Assembly: GCF_028640845.1 (NCBI RefSeq)
Contig: NC_080540.1
Span: forward strand, 48,280,561-48,344,560
From: Ahaetulla prasina
Taxonomy: Eukaryota; Chordata; Lepidosauria; Squamata; Colubridae
DNA: 64,000 nt
Direction of reading: 5' to 3'
Shown: piece by piece, positions 1 to 10,853 of the stretch
Position numbering within the stretch: the first letter of the stretch is position 1
Layout: each line of letters opens with the position of its first letter
The notes under the pieces: model-generated
Told to the model about the DNA's origin: nothing
What the model saw: the letters and a program-made list of their open reading frames with translations, nothing else
Database searches by the model: none
Position numbers and translations under genes: made by a program

Positions 1-92
1 GATTGTTGGTGGCATGATTCTGTAAAACCACTTAGAGAGGGCTGTAAAGCATTGTGAAGTGATATATAAGTCTAAGTACTATTGCTATTCTG
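1..92 (+). repeat. tRNA-derived SINE, 3' end fragment
   Basis: The window opens inside a SINE. The text reads from the 'gattgttgg' motif through a conserved 'gagggctgtaaagc' block to an 'aagtctaagta' and 'attgctattc' end. The same core motif, followed by the same type of body, recurs in the copy at 16168-16360, so this is the 3' part of a copy whose head lies outside the window. It has no coding capacity. Confidence 0.75.
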
Positions 93-502
93 TGAACTAT
101 TAGGAAGGGCCTGTCTTCACCCTCTTTCTCTCACACATAATATCTGGCCTGTGTTGCCTCTTACTCCTCTGAAAGGCATCTCCTCTCTCTTGGGGATCCA
201 TCTCCATATTACATTCCATCACATTTCTGACACGTTATCTTGAATCCCTGTGATCCTTGAGAGAGAAAAAATAGTTTCCCCACATCTGCTTCACAGTCTG
301 AACCATCGGCTAAACCAAGTTGACAAAGAGTGGAAGAAAGGCAGTTGAGTGTGTTGTAGTGTAGTGAAGTCTGTGTCTTGGAACTTAGTCTAGACTGTTG
401 TGAGAAATCACATGTTACCTCATTTCTGTAGAAAACAAGTAGCAGCCATTTTGTCAAGAGCAACTAACTGAAGATGTGAATAGAACCTTCAATGGCTTTT
501 AG
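93..502. other. no feature recognised
   Basis: About 400 bases of unique-looking sequence. The minus-strand reading frame at 209-463 has no recognisable motif and looks like chance. Confidence 0.5.
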
Positions 503-1345
503 AGTAGAATAGAATAGAATAGAATAGAATAGAATAGAATAGAATAGAATAGAATAGAATAGAATAGAATAGAATTTTTATTGGCCAACTGTGATTGAAC
601 ACACAAGGAATTTGTCTTAGTGCATTTGCTCTCAGTGTACTTAAAAGAAAAGATACATTCATCAAGAATTATAAGATACAACACTTAATGGTAGTCATAG
701 AGTACAAATAAGCAATCAGAAAACAATCAATATCAATATAAATCGTAACGATACCAGCAACAAAGTTACAGTCATAAGTGGAAGGAGATGGGTGATGGGA
801 ACGATGAGAAGATTAATAGTAGTGCAGACTTAGTAAATAGTTTGACAGTGTTGAGGGAATTATTTGTTTAGCAGAGTGATGGCCTTTGGGAAAAAACCGT
901 TCTTGTGTCTAGTTGTTCTGGTGTGCAGTGCTCTATAGCGTCGTTTTGAGGGTAGGAGTTGAAACAGTTTATGTCCAGGATGTGAGGGATCTGTAAATAT
1001 TTTCACAGCCCTCTTTTTGACTCATGCAGCATACAGGTCCTCAATGGAAGGCAGGTTGGTAGCAATTGTTTGTTCTGTTTTTAATTATCCTCTGAAGTCT
1101 GTGTCTGTCTTGTTGGGCTGCAGAACCAAACCAGACAGTTATAGAGGTGCAGATGACAGACTCAATAATTCCTCTGTAGAACTGTAGCAGTTTGAGCTTT
1201 CTGGGTTGGTGCAGAAAGGACATTCTTTGTTGTGCTTTTTTGATGACGTTTTTGATGTTAGCTGTCCATTTTATACTGTAGGAGTTTTGTCACAGAAGAC
1301 ACATTCTAAAACATCACAGTTATTATTAGGCACAGTAAATGGACC
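503..1345 (-). mobile_element. L3/CR1-type LINE 3' fragment with (AATAG)n tail
   Basis: On the minus strand this is the end of an L3/CR1-type non-LTR retrotransposon: the C-terminal end of the reverse-transcriptase ORF, then a 3' UTR ending in the conserved 'cacagttggccaataaaaa' type block, then a pure pentanucleotide tail (503-575 on the plus strand as AATAG repeats). The same 3' UTR recurs at 12393, 13801, 15308, 23545, 26423 and 37528. The copy is 5'-truncated near 1345 and frame-broken. Confidence 0.85.
1041..1223 (-). pseudogene. L3/CR1-type LINE ORF2 C-terminal remnant
   Basis: A 60-residue open stretch containing 'IESVICTSITVWFG' and 'QDRHRLQRIIK', which is the post-RT C-terminal part of L3/Rex1-like LINE polymerases (compare 'IESVLTNCIAVWFGG' in the older LINE at 23072-23464). 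The continuing text toward 870 (PSIEDLYAA-type, then 'NGFFPKAITLLNK'-type) is interrupted by frame changes. It cannot encode an active enzyme. Confidence 0.75.
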
Positions 1346-1718
1346 CCATTATTCCTTTCTTTCTCTTTTTTTTTCCTCTAGAGGAGAAATGCCTTTTATC
1401 CAATATTATTATTCAATAATAAATTTGGGAAGAAAAAAATGCCTAGATAATTAGGGAAATCTTCACATGCCCCCTTCCATATTTTAATAGATTTTTCTAC
1501 ATGTTTTTTGTTCCTCTTCTTTTTCTTTCACAAAATAGTGTTGGCTATTTGTGCAGTAAGAAAAATGACTTTCCAAAAGAATTTATGTCTTCCCATTTGA
1601 AATATTTAGAGCGCCTCATTTTTTCCCAGTCTTTGCAAGAACTAAAGCTGGCAGATTTCAAAGTGAACAGCAATAGCTGAGGGTGATGATGGCCTACTTT
1701 TATTTAATACAACTCAAG
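1346..1718. other. no feature recognised
   Basis: AT-rich unique-looking sequence with no motif or repeat that I can identify. Confidence 0.5.
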
Positions 1719-2333
1719 CAGGGGTAAAATGTAAAATTTATTACTACTGGTTCTGTGGGCATGGCTTGATGGGGGGGGTTAATGTGTCTGGGTGGGTGTG
1801 GCCAACTTATTTTTTTACTTTTAAAAACATTTTCTCTGCAACCTCTTTGGCTGAAGAGGTTGTAAAAAATCCTTTTAAAAGCCTCTGATAATCAGGCAAC
1901 TCAGCTGGGATTGCCAGAGGAGCCTTTTAAAAACATTTTTTACAGCCTCTTCGGTTTAAGAGGTTGTAGAAAAAAATGCTTTTAAAGGGTTCTGACAATC
2001 CCAGCTGAGTTACCTGATCACCAGAATCCTTTAAAAGCATTTTTTTTACAGCCTCTTCGGCCGAAGAAGTTATGGAAAAAATGCTTTTAAAGTGTTCTGA
2101 CGATCCCAGCTGAGCCGCACAATGATCTTTTTTTACTTTAAAAAGCATTTTTTCAGCTGAAGAAAAAATGCTTTTAAAAGTAAAAAAAAAAAACCTCTGA
2201 TGATTGCGTGACTCAGCTGGGCATGGGCGGGGGGTTGGAGGGCAAGGATTTTTGCTACCGGTTCTCTGAAGCACCCACCGCCATTGCTACCGGATCAAGC
2301 GATCCGGTCCGAACCAGGAGCATTTCACCCCTG
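1719..2333. mobile_element. non-autonomous hAT-type element with internal hairpin repeats
   Basis: The element begins CAGGGGT and ends ACCCCTG, a short terminal inverted repeat of hAT type. It is flanked by 8-bp duplications, AACTCAAG on the left (1711-1718) and AACTCAAA on the right (2334-2341), which match at 7 of 8. The interior holds several degenerate copies of a unit of about 100 bp built from 'ttttaaaagcattttt' and 'cctcttcgg..gaagaggttgta', which fold on themselves. The last 80 bp, with 'gctaccgg' and 'gatccggtccgaacc', recur at the end of the split element at 52800-52874. No transposase is encoded; minus-strand ORF 1927-2274 is a by-product of the internal repeats. Confidence 0.8.
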
Positions 2334-2341
2334 AACTCAAA

Positions 2342-3199
2342 GCAATGTACATGATTACCTTATAGGTGCCTAGAGTCAGTCACCCTATTGGGGAGATGGA
2401 CAGCATATAAATTTAATAGATAAGTAAATAATGCTCCTATCTCCTATTTTGTATACAAAAGCAACCTTGTAAAATGGATTGGGCTGAGGGAGGGTTAAGT
2501 GGCTGTATCTGTAAAAGAGAGGGGGGGAGGAGGAGGAGAGAATAATGTACAAGTTAAGAAAAACCTGATAAAGGTTTATTATAACTAGTAGTACTTTTTT
2601 TTAAATGAAAATTTAAAATTTATTGAGGTTATGTTTTGTAAGATTCCTCAAAAATGTCCCACTGTTTTGTGATGCTTAAAAAGAAACTAATCTATAGAAA
2701 GGGTTTTGTTTTTGTTTTTTTGGGTGGGGGGGCAAGCAACCAGAAAAAGGAGAGTTGTGTTTATATTCCCTCTTGTTTCACCTCCATTCGCACATACACA
2801 GCTTGAATGCCTAAATAGGACGATTAACAAAATGCACTCTAATGTATTTTCCTGTCCTGTTAGAAAAGGAAAATTCAGATTTGCTTCACGATCGCCACTC
2901 TAAGAAAAATCACATCAATTTGCCTTTGCCATTTTCAGTTTAAAAATCAATCACAGAGTCCTGAGTGATGGGCTTAATGTCACATATAGTTTTCCCTTTT
3001 GTGTAGCCCATCCAAAATTGTTGCTGATTCTTGGCTAGGGTAAAGATTTTTTTCCAAACTCTTATGACAAGCACAGAAAATCAATGAATTTAAAAACTAA
3101 CTCCTATCAAAAGACATCAGCAGACCAATACAGCTAATTTAACCAGCAATCTACCAGACATAGAAATGACTAGCCGATAAATTTGTGCTTAAATAAATA
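2342..3199. other. no feature recognised
   Basis: Unique-looking AT-rich sequence with short G and GGA runs near 2520-2545. No homology is recognisable. Confidence 0.5.
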
Positions 3200-3658
3200 T
3201 AATAAATGTGCTTAACTTATAGAATCATCTATTGCAATGTCCTTCCTGTTGAAGACTACTTCAGCTTCAATCATAACAATACAAGAGCAAACAATAGATT
3301 TAAACTCAATGTTAACTGTTTCAATCTTGATTGCAGAAAATACGACTTCTGTAACAGAGTTATTAATCTTGGAACATACTACCTGACTCTGTGATCTCTT
3401 CTCAAAATCCGCAAAGCTTTAACCAAAAACTCTCTACTATTGACCTCACCCCATTCCTAAGGGGTCCATAAGGGGCGTGCATAAGAGCACAAAACGTGCC
3501 TACCATTCCTGTCCTATTAACTCCTTTCATTATATCCAATTGATATAGTTATTACATACTAATACTCATTTATATGCTTATATGTTATATAGTTGTTTTC
3601 ATGCTTATGCTTATATATACTGTTATGACAAAATAAATAAATAAATAAATAAATAAAT
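3200..3658 (+). mobile_element. CR1-group LINE 3' end with AAAT tail
   Basis: A degraded LINE C-terminus: the text 'DYFSFNHNNTRANNRFK' followed by 'DCRKYDFCNRVIN' matches the group of LINE fragments at 46726 (plus) and 53930 (minus). It is followed by a 3' UTR with 'aaggggcgtgcataagagcac' and 'gcttatgcttatatatactgtt', then 'gacaaaataaataaataaat'. Nearly the same UTR follows the copy at 46726. The precise LINE clade is uncertain; the SNRVVNAWN-like motif places it in the broad CR1/jockey group. Confidence 0.75.
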
Positions 3659-5257
3659 ATAGCCCTATTAAGCAAAGTTAAATATTTGAAAAAAGGAGTG
3701 TGGTTCATATTTTGGATTTATTCATATGCAAGAATTGAAAAGTACAACAATATTTTAAGTTATTAAATTATATCTTTGAATTATTTCCATCTTAGAACCT
3801 CAGTTCTACGTCCGTGAGAAACTTATGTTAAAGTACCATGTGCGCAATTCATGAGCTGGAAGTAGGCTCGCTGCTGATGTGTGTGAAAAAAAAAATAATT
3901 ACAGTTTTTAAAAAGGAACACTATAATTATAGGCTACCTACAGTATTATTATAGACAAGACAATATATATATTTTGAAGTTGATCAAATTTCATAATTAC
4001 ACACTTTTATAATTCTCACTCAAGAAAATCCTTCCCATTGCTCCAAAAATAACAGGATCTTCATCTATTGTGAAAGCTCACAGATGTTTTCCAAATTATT
4101 CAGCATCTGAAACTTCACAGGCTTGTATGTAGAAAAGAAAAGAAAGAGAGACGGGGGGGGGGGTAGAATGTACTGTATAAGAGGCATGTATGAATCAGCT
4201 ACCCAGGGAGTCAGGTCTGATAATGAGAAATACAACACTATCAATCTGTCTTGAAAAGTTAAATAGCAATTTGATTGATGGTATCTGCTGAGCTGGGTCA
4301 TTAGCTTTTTAAGATGATTGCTATGATTTTAGGGAGCAATTCAGAGAGCCACATTTAATAATTAATCATAATCTCAGAGGAGGGGCATTCACTTTGACAT
4401 GCACTTATTTAGCACAATGCTCCCCAAATTTAGTATGTGATCACCACAGCATTTAAATCAATGTAATCAGTAAGTGGTGGGGAAACCCATTGCTTATAAC
4501 TACTACAGATGTTGTTCTGGTAAGAAACGAAAGAAAAATACTTCAGTGCATCTTAAAATAGGAACGGAGCAGTAAATGTGAACAATTGTTCTTTAAGTGA
4601 GCAATCTGAATCAAGTGCCGTCAGACATAACCCCTGGTGACTGCACGACCAAGTACTTCCCTTCTCAAGGTTTCTGTAGTAATAACTTGTAGCTATTCCA
4701 GACATTCCATAACATCTTTGATCCAATCAATTCATTTTCATTTCTTCTATTTCCCTCACCCTTGCAAAGCTTGGCTGTTTTTTCTATCCCACTTCTGTTC
4801 CTGTGACGTACTTAAAGAATGTAAATTTTTGCTTGCTGATTATAACTTTAAGAGAGAAGTCACTCGTTCTTTGGTGTACAGTTAATTAACAGGTGGTTGC
4901 AGTCCATGGCACTGTCTTCAAATCCATAATTCATGATTTCCAAGGTATCTGATAACCTTTCTCTCACATTTGTTTGCCCAATTTTTATACTCATGTGTTA
5001 CAATTAGAAAAGGAACACTTTAACTATAATGATATTTGTTCTCATTGAAATGCCCTTACACTTCATGATGTCAATTTTTTTCATTGTATTCTTATCTACT
5101 TTTAATTTCCACTTTACTTCCAAAGTGGCTTTTGATGATGTCCATCATTACCTATTCCTGAGCCAATCAAACTACCCACGTCCTTCACTTATTTGTCATC
5201 AGTTGCAATTAACTTAAGCATATATGTCTATGGAGATTCTCTCTTCGAGTCATGGTT
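3659..5257. other. no feature recognised
   Basis: About 1.6 kb of unique-looking AT-rich sequence. There is a poly-G run at 4155-4165. ORFs at 4065-4301 (minus), 4637-4885 and 5029-5217 carry no recognisable motif and look like chance frames. Confidence 0.5.
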
Positions 5258-5349
5258 GTCCCAAAGGTGCTTTTCAAAAGGCAACTGGACTTTGTTTTTT
5301 TACATTGGAAAAACAAAGTCCAGCTGCCTTTTGAAAAAGCACCTTTGGG
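5258..5349. repeat. near-perfect palindrome, arms about 41 bp
   Basis: The left arm starts 'cccaaaggtgcttttcaaaa' and the right arm ends 'ttttgaaaaagcacctttgg' plus g; the arms pair with only a few mismatches or gaps around a centre of about 8 bases near 5300-5308. The arm sequence ('gtccagttgcctcttgaaaaagcacc'-like) resembles terminal repeats dispersed in many vertebrate genomes, which I suspect to be Penelope-derived, so this may be a snap-back copy of such a terminus. Confidence 0.7.
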
Positions 5350-5365
5350 TAAAGATAAAGGTTCC

Positions 5366-5892
5366 TGTTCTGTCCTCCCTCGCCTCCGTCCGAGCGATGG
5401 CTTAATTGGCCGGCACTATCAGCTCTGGCAGCAAAAGAGCAAGCGTCTGCCAAGTGTCTCTGTTATCTCCCTCGATGCCGATGAGTCACCCAGGAACAAA
5501 CAGTACTTCAGCTCTTAGTTAAGCAGTTAATTTGCCTGCTACAAAGAGGCACAGCAGCTCTTGCTGCCTTTATATCCTGTGGGGTGTGGCTCCATGACTC
5601 AGCACTTCCTAGACCTGCCCCACCCCTGCTTCTGTTGTTCCCGCCTCTCCTGCCTATGAAACCTAGGGTCCAGCCAGGCCTGATTGCCATCAGCTGGGTC
5701 TGGAGGTGTGGCCTGGGGGGGGAAGAGTCAGGGGACAGAGGCCTCGTTATCTCTTCCACCTGGCCTGGCTCTGGCTCCTGGAGCTGAGCCAGGGAAGCTG
5801 ATGCTCCTGAGGTAAGTCCTGATGGCCCTTCCCCCTCACTTCCCAAGTCACTTTCTGGCAGGAGGCCTGGCTCAGGAGGCGCAGACGCAACA
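5366..5892 (-). mobile_element. solo LTR, 527 bp, with 5-bp target duplication
   Basis: The segment begins TG and ends CA and is flanked on both sides by GTTCC (5361-5365 and 5893-5897). It sits inside a SINE, which gives an exact empty site. On the minus strand a TATA-like TATAAAG lies near 5568-5575, preceded by GC-rich U3-like sequence, so the LTR most likely reads on the minus strand. A 5-bp duplication fits Ty3/gypsy or some endogenous retroviruses; the family was not identified. No internal coding region remains, so it arose by LTR-LTR recombination or is a lone LTR copy. Confidence 0.8.
5568..5575 (-). promoter_or_regulatory. TATA-like box of the solo LTR
   Basis: The minus strand reads GGATATAAAGGCAGC here, inside the solo LTR and about 320 bp from its TG end in minus orientation, a plausible position for the U3 promoter. 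Confidence 0.5.
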
Positions 5893-6528
5893 GTTCCCCT
5901 TGCACATGTGCTAGTTGTTCCCAACTCTAGGGGGCGGTGCTCATCTCTGTTTTAAAGCCGAAGAGCCAGTGCTGTCTGAAGACATCTCCATGGTCATGTG
6001 GCCAGCATGATTAAATGCCAAAGGTACACAGAACACTGTTACCTTTCCTTTCTATAATGTCTGTATGGTCACCATTTTTGCAGTGCATATTCACTCTAGG
6101 ATGTATAGTTTTAAAATATTCTTCAATTAAGATATTACACTTGCATCACAAGCTCTTCAAAAAAGAAGAGGGATCCTGTATAACAAAATGAAAATAAATA
6201 AATCACTTAAAGAATGCAGGATTTCCCCTCCCCCCTACATTGGGTGGGAATGACTTGGGATGAGAATGCAAAGAAAATTAGACACCATAACTGAACGTGT
6301 ATTCTTAGTGTCCATTATGTATTCTTTCTTTCTTTCTTTCTTTCTTTAATCATATTTTTATACCGCCCTATCTCCCGAAGGACTCAGGGCGGTTTACAGC
6401 CTGATAAAAACATACATATAAATACAAAATAAAACTTCAATTAAAAAACTTATTAAATAAGGCCGAATATTAAAAATTGCAATAAAAATAGTAAAACCCC
6501 ATTAAAACCAAATTTAAAATTTAAAATT

Positions 6529-7832
6529 CTAGTCCAGTCCTGCGCAAATAAATAGATGTGTCTTAAGCTCGCGGCGACAGGTTCGAAGGTCAGGAAGTTG
6601 CCGAAGTCCTGGGGGAAGTTCGTTCCAGAGGGTGGGAGCCCCCACAGAAAAGGCCCTTCCCCTGGGTGTCGCCAGTCGGCACTGCTTGGCTGACGGCACC
6701 CTAAGGAGTCCTTCCCTGTGAAAGCACACGGGTCGGTGGGAGGCAATCGGTAGCAGCAGACGGTCCCGTAGGTAACCCGGCCCTATGCCATGGAGCGCTT
6801 TGAAGATAATCACCAAAACCTTGAAGCGCACCCGAAAGGCCACAGGTAGCCAGTGCAGTCTGCGCAGGAGAGGTGTCACATGGGAGCCACAAGGGGCTCC
6901 CTCAATCACCCACGCAGCCGCATTCTGGACTAACTGGAGTCTCCGGGTGCTCTTCAGGGGGAGCCCCATGTAGAAAGCATTGCAGTAATCCAGACGAGAT
7001 GTCACGAGAGCATGAGTGACCGTCCATAGGGCATCCCGGTCTAGAAAGGGGCGCAACTGGCGAACCAGGCGAACCTGGTAAAAAGCTCTCCTGGAGACAG
7101 CCATCAAATGGTCTTCAAAAGACAGCCGTCCATCCAGGAGAACACCCAAGTTGCGTACCCTCTCCATTGGGGCCAATGACTCGCCCCCAACAGTCAGCCG
7201 CGGCTGCAGCTGACTGTACCGGGGTGCCGGCATCCACAGCCACTCTGTCTTGGAGGGATTGAGCTTGAGCCTGTTTCTCCCATCCAGACCCGTACGGCCT
7301 CCAGACACCGGGACAGCACTTCGATAGCTTCGTTGGGGTGGCCCGGTGTGGAAAAGTACAGCTGAGTATCATCAGCGTACAGTTGGTATCTCACACCGAA
7401 ACCACTGATGATCTCACCCAGCGGCTTCATATAGATGTTGAACAGGAGGGGCGAGAGAATCGACCCCTGTGGCACCCCACAGGTGAGGCGCCTCGGGGTC
7501 GACCTCTGCCCTCCCGTCAACACTGTCTGCAACCGATCGGAGAGCTAGGAGGAGAACCACCGATAAATGGTGCCTCCCACTCCCAATCCCTCCAACCGGT
7601 GCAGCAAGATACCATGGTCGATGGTATCAAAAGCTGCTGAGAGGTCTAATAGGACCAAGGCAGAGGAATAACCCCTATCCCTGGCCCTCCAGAGATCATC
7701 AACCAACACGATCAAAGCTGTCTCAGTGCTGTATCCGGGCCGAAAGCCGGACTGGAATGGGTCTAGATAGACAGTTTCATCCAGGTACCAGGGTAATTGA
7801 CATGCCACCACACTCTCTACAACCTTCGCCAC
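6529..7832 (-). pseudogene. L2 LINE ORF2, RT and C-terminal part in broken frames
   Basis: Continues the previous entry. RT motifs appear in order: '[11 protein letters not shown]' near 7640, 'GVPQGSILSPLLFNIYM' near 7470 and 'YADDTQLYFS' near 7370, so the catalytic aspartates are present. A TAG stop interrupts 'WFSS-LSDR' near 7546, and frames change near 7830 and again between 7190 and 7310. The C-terminal part (6529-7308) contains 'GRNRLKLNPSKTEWLWMP' and 'SRLDYCNAFYMGLPLK', conserved also in the copies at 11044, 36171 and 51850. It ends in 'THLFICAGLD'. It is not functional as it stands. Confidence 0.85.
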
Positions 7833-9805
7833 AAAGTGAAGGTTGGAACCGGACGATAATTACCTAATACAGCTGGGTCCAGGGAAGGCTTTTTGAGGAG
7901 AGGTCTCACCACCGCCTCTTTCAAGGCGGCCGGAAAGATCCCCTCCAACAAAGAAGCATTCGTAATTCCCTGGAGCCAGCCTCGTGTCACCTCCTGTGTG
8001 GCCAGTACCAACCAGGAGGGGCACGGGTCCAGTAAACATGTGGTGGCATTCAACCTCCCCAATAACCTGTCCATGTCCTCAGGAGCCACAGGGTCAAACT
8101 CATCCCAAACAGTCTCAACAAGACAGCTCTCTGACATCTCACCTGGATCCACCCAATTTTGGTCCAGGCCGTCCTGAAGCTGAATGATTTTATCGTATAG
8201 ATAACCACTAAACTCCTCGGCACGTCCCTGTAACGGGTCATCCCGCTCCCCCTGTTGAAGAAGGGAGCAAGTCACCTGAAACAGGGCCGCCGGGCGGTTA
8301 TCTGCCGACGCAATGAGGGAGGAGACGTAACAACGTCTCGCTTCCCTCAATGCCACTAGGTAGGTTCTATTATATGACCTAACTAATGTCCGATCAGCCT
8401 CCGAACGACTGGACCTCCAAGAACTCTCTAGGCGTCTTCTCCAGCGTTTCATCTCCCTCAGCCCCTCGGAGAACCAAGGAGCTGGTTGAGACCTACGCCG
8501 GGTCAGAGGCCGCAAAGGCACGACACGGTCTAGAGCCCCAGTCGCGGCCAGTTCCCAAGCCGCGACTAGTTCTTCAGCCGTGCCGTGAGCCAGACCCTCA
8601 GGAAACGGCCCAAGCTCCGTCCGGAACCTCTCCGGGTCCATCAGGCACCTGGGACGGAACCAACATATTGGTTCTGTCTTCCTGCAGTGTTGAGTGGCAG
8701 TCAGAAAGTCCAGGCGAAGGAGAGAGTGATCTGACCATGACAAAGGTTCAGTGACTAAATCCCTCAAGTCCAGATCCTTCAACCACTGTCCAGAGATAAA
8801 AATCAGGTCCAGCGTGCCTCCCCCAATGTGAGTAGGGCCATCAACTACTTGAGTCAGGTCCAAGGCCATCATGGAAGCCATGAACTCCCGAGCTGCTGTC
8901 GATGACATGCCGGTCGATGGCAAGTTAAAATCCCCCATGACCACAAGTCTGGGGGTCTCAACTGCCACTCCAGCAAGCACCTCCAGGAGCTCAGGCAGGG
9001 CTGCTGTCATGCAGCAAGGAGCCAGGTACGTGACAAACAAGCCCATCTGACACCTATGACCCCACCTCACAAAGAGGGATTCACAGCCGGCAATCTGAGG
9101 TACAGTGGTCTCCCTTGGCTCTAGACTCTCCTTAATAACAACCGCCACCCCCCCACCCCTACCTTGGGCCCTCGGCTGATGGAATGCTCGGAAACCCGAT
9201 GGGCACATTTCAACAAGGGGCACGCCCCCTTCTGTGCCCAACCAGGTTTCCGTAACGCCCATAAGGTCCGCAGATCTCCCCTGGATAAGATCATAAATTA
9301 GGGAGGCCTTGTTAACCACGGACTGTGCGTTGCACAACATCAGCTGGAAGCCTAGGCTCTGAGGGTCTTGACCATCCGGGGAACGGGAGAAGTCTGAGGG
9401 ATCAGGGCGTGCGATTGCCTTCAAACATCGAGCGCACCCCCCCAAAAAATGATACGAGCCCTCACTTCCGCCATATCTGCCCCTCCCACTTACCGTACAA
9501 ATAGTACCACCCTCACCAGAAGGAACGCAATCCTCCCCCATAACTTTTGAACCTGTTAAATAAACACCGCGAGCACACGCAGGAACTGGGCCCCCTCCCA
9601 ACGGGCTACCCCCAACACCAGCCCTTACCCTCCCACCCCTTAAAAATTCCCTATCTAAAAAACCCCAAAGGCTCTTCCTCGACGCATGCCACCTCTGTGG
9701 GTCCCAAGACCCGTCATTGAGGCCGGCCCTCGGTAATGAGGCGGGCCACTCCTGCAAGGCGGGGGCATCTCGCAGGCGCAAGAGTTCATGTACCAAATAT
9801 CGCAT
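7817..9805 (-). pseudogene. L2 LINE ORF2, endonuclease and start of RT
   Basis: A 662-residue open frame. The endonuclease begins near 'LMLCNAQSVVNKA' (about residue 155), followed by the acidic motif 'VTETWLG', 'GDFNLPSTG' and 'SDHSLLRLDF', the catalytic signature of the APE-type nuclease that nicks target DNA. A linker of about 250 residues follows, then the start of RT (LLKKPSLDPAVLGNYRP). The frame is lost at about 7830, where the RT continues in another frame. The first 150 residues are probably translated 5' UTR. In an intact element this protein nicks DNA and copies the LINE RNA at the nick. Confidence 0.85.
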
Positions 9806-10160
9806 AGATAAGATAGAAGTCGATGAGAGGTGATACTGTCCCAGGATGGCAGAATATTACATAACAGTTCCTCAAACTGATACCCATTATCTGATGACTC
9901 TTCAAATGGGGGCTGGCATATGATGACAGAAATAGTATAAAGATGGAAAAAAGATGGAAAAAGTAGGCAGAAAGCATTCATGGCAACTAGTCCATAATAA
10001 AATCCTGGTCCAAAGATCTTAATAAGTCCAGGATATACACCCATATACATCCGCCCATAGCTCAGTCCTAAAATCCTTAAAAATGAGGTAGGTGGCTCTT
10101 CTATCACCGCCATCGGTGTCCACCGTTGTTTCCGGATAAGTCCCCCGGCAGATCGCAAAC

Positions 10161-10781
10161 CGGTTAACTTCTATTAACGAAGTTGTATTTTAAGAAATTA
10201 ATTGTTTTCCACTGGGACTTACTAAAGCTGGGCCTGTTTGATAATGTTTTAATTCCCAGTGTCTTGTATAAGGATGGATGATACTGGACACAATGGTGGT
10301 AGCATTAGTGCCACAAAACCATTCAGGCTTGTAAATATGCTAGAGTGCATGTAAGCGCACAAATGGGTCTGTATTGTATTGGGGTTTGTTTCCATGCTTC
10401 CAAATGATACAGCACAACTGCCACATAAGAAGTATTCCTATCTTCCACAGTGCCATAGTTTTTCTAAGAAAATGAAAGGACAAAATATAGTAAATCTCTA
10501 TACCCACCACCATTTTTACATATAACTACACAAAACAGAAGTGCCTCCCAAATAGCAGAGGCAAAAAAGAACTTGCTAAGTCTCTTTAGCAACGTTTATG
10601 TTTATTGCTCTTGTCATTTCTTCAGCCTTAGTTCTTTTGGGGCAGTGAAAAGAAATCTCAAGTTTGCAAAAACACTACCCAATTTAAACATGATATACAA
10701 AAGTTTTATTTTATTTTCTTGCCTATTCAAATATCATGGCTGTGTAAAGTAGTGTAAAGATGACCTTGGAGTAGAAGAACC

Positions 10782-10782
<1 letters not shown>
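10161..10782. other. no feature recognised
   Basis: Unique-looking AT-rich sequence between two L2 copies. Confidence 0.5.

Positions 10783-10853
<71 letters not shown>

Larger units (their letters stand above)
5350..6050 (-). mobile_element. Squamate tRNA-SINE 3' half, split by a solo LTR
   Basis: On the minus strand the text from 6050 to 5898 gives the SINE body ('ccacatgaccatggagatgt', 'agatgagcaccgccccctag', 'aacaactagcacatgtgc'), then resumes at 5365-5350 with the tail 'ggaacctttatcttta'. Removing 5366-5892 and one copy of GTTCC restores an uninterrupted SINE compared with the copies at 40272 and 61243. The 5' tRNA-related head is absent. Confidence 0.85.
6321..10160 (-). mobile_element. 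L2-clade LINE, long but inactivated
   Basis: A non-LTR retrotransposon on the minus strand. It carries apurinic-type endonuclease and reverse transcriptase domains (see separate entries), a 3' UTR ending in the hairpin 'ccgccctgagtccttcggga' and then 'gatagggcggtataaaaata', and a tail of AAAG-type repeats at 6323-6348. The RT motif YADDTQLYFS and the order of domains place it in the L2 clade. The upstream 5' part (9790-10160) is less conserved and its outer limit is uncertain. It is the longest of the L2 copies with a single long ORF, but carries at least one stop and frame shifts. Confidence 0.9.

Noticed and set aside
503..575. Direct repeats as a CRISPR or regulatory array
   Set aside because: Pure pentanucleotide microsatellite at the end of a LINE; no spacers.
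8386..8754. Plus-strand ORF of 122 codons
   Set aside because: Shadow of the L2 ORF2 on the minus strand, which has recognisable endonuclease and RT motifs.
9655..10158. 167-codon frame with hydrophobic stretches as a membrane protein
   Set aside because: It lies in the 5' region of the L2 copy, has no recognisable family and reads into the L2 body.
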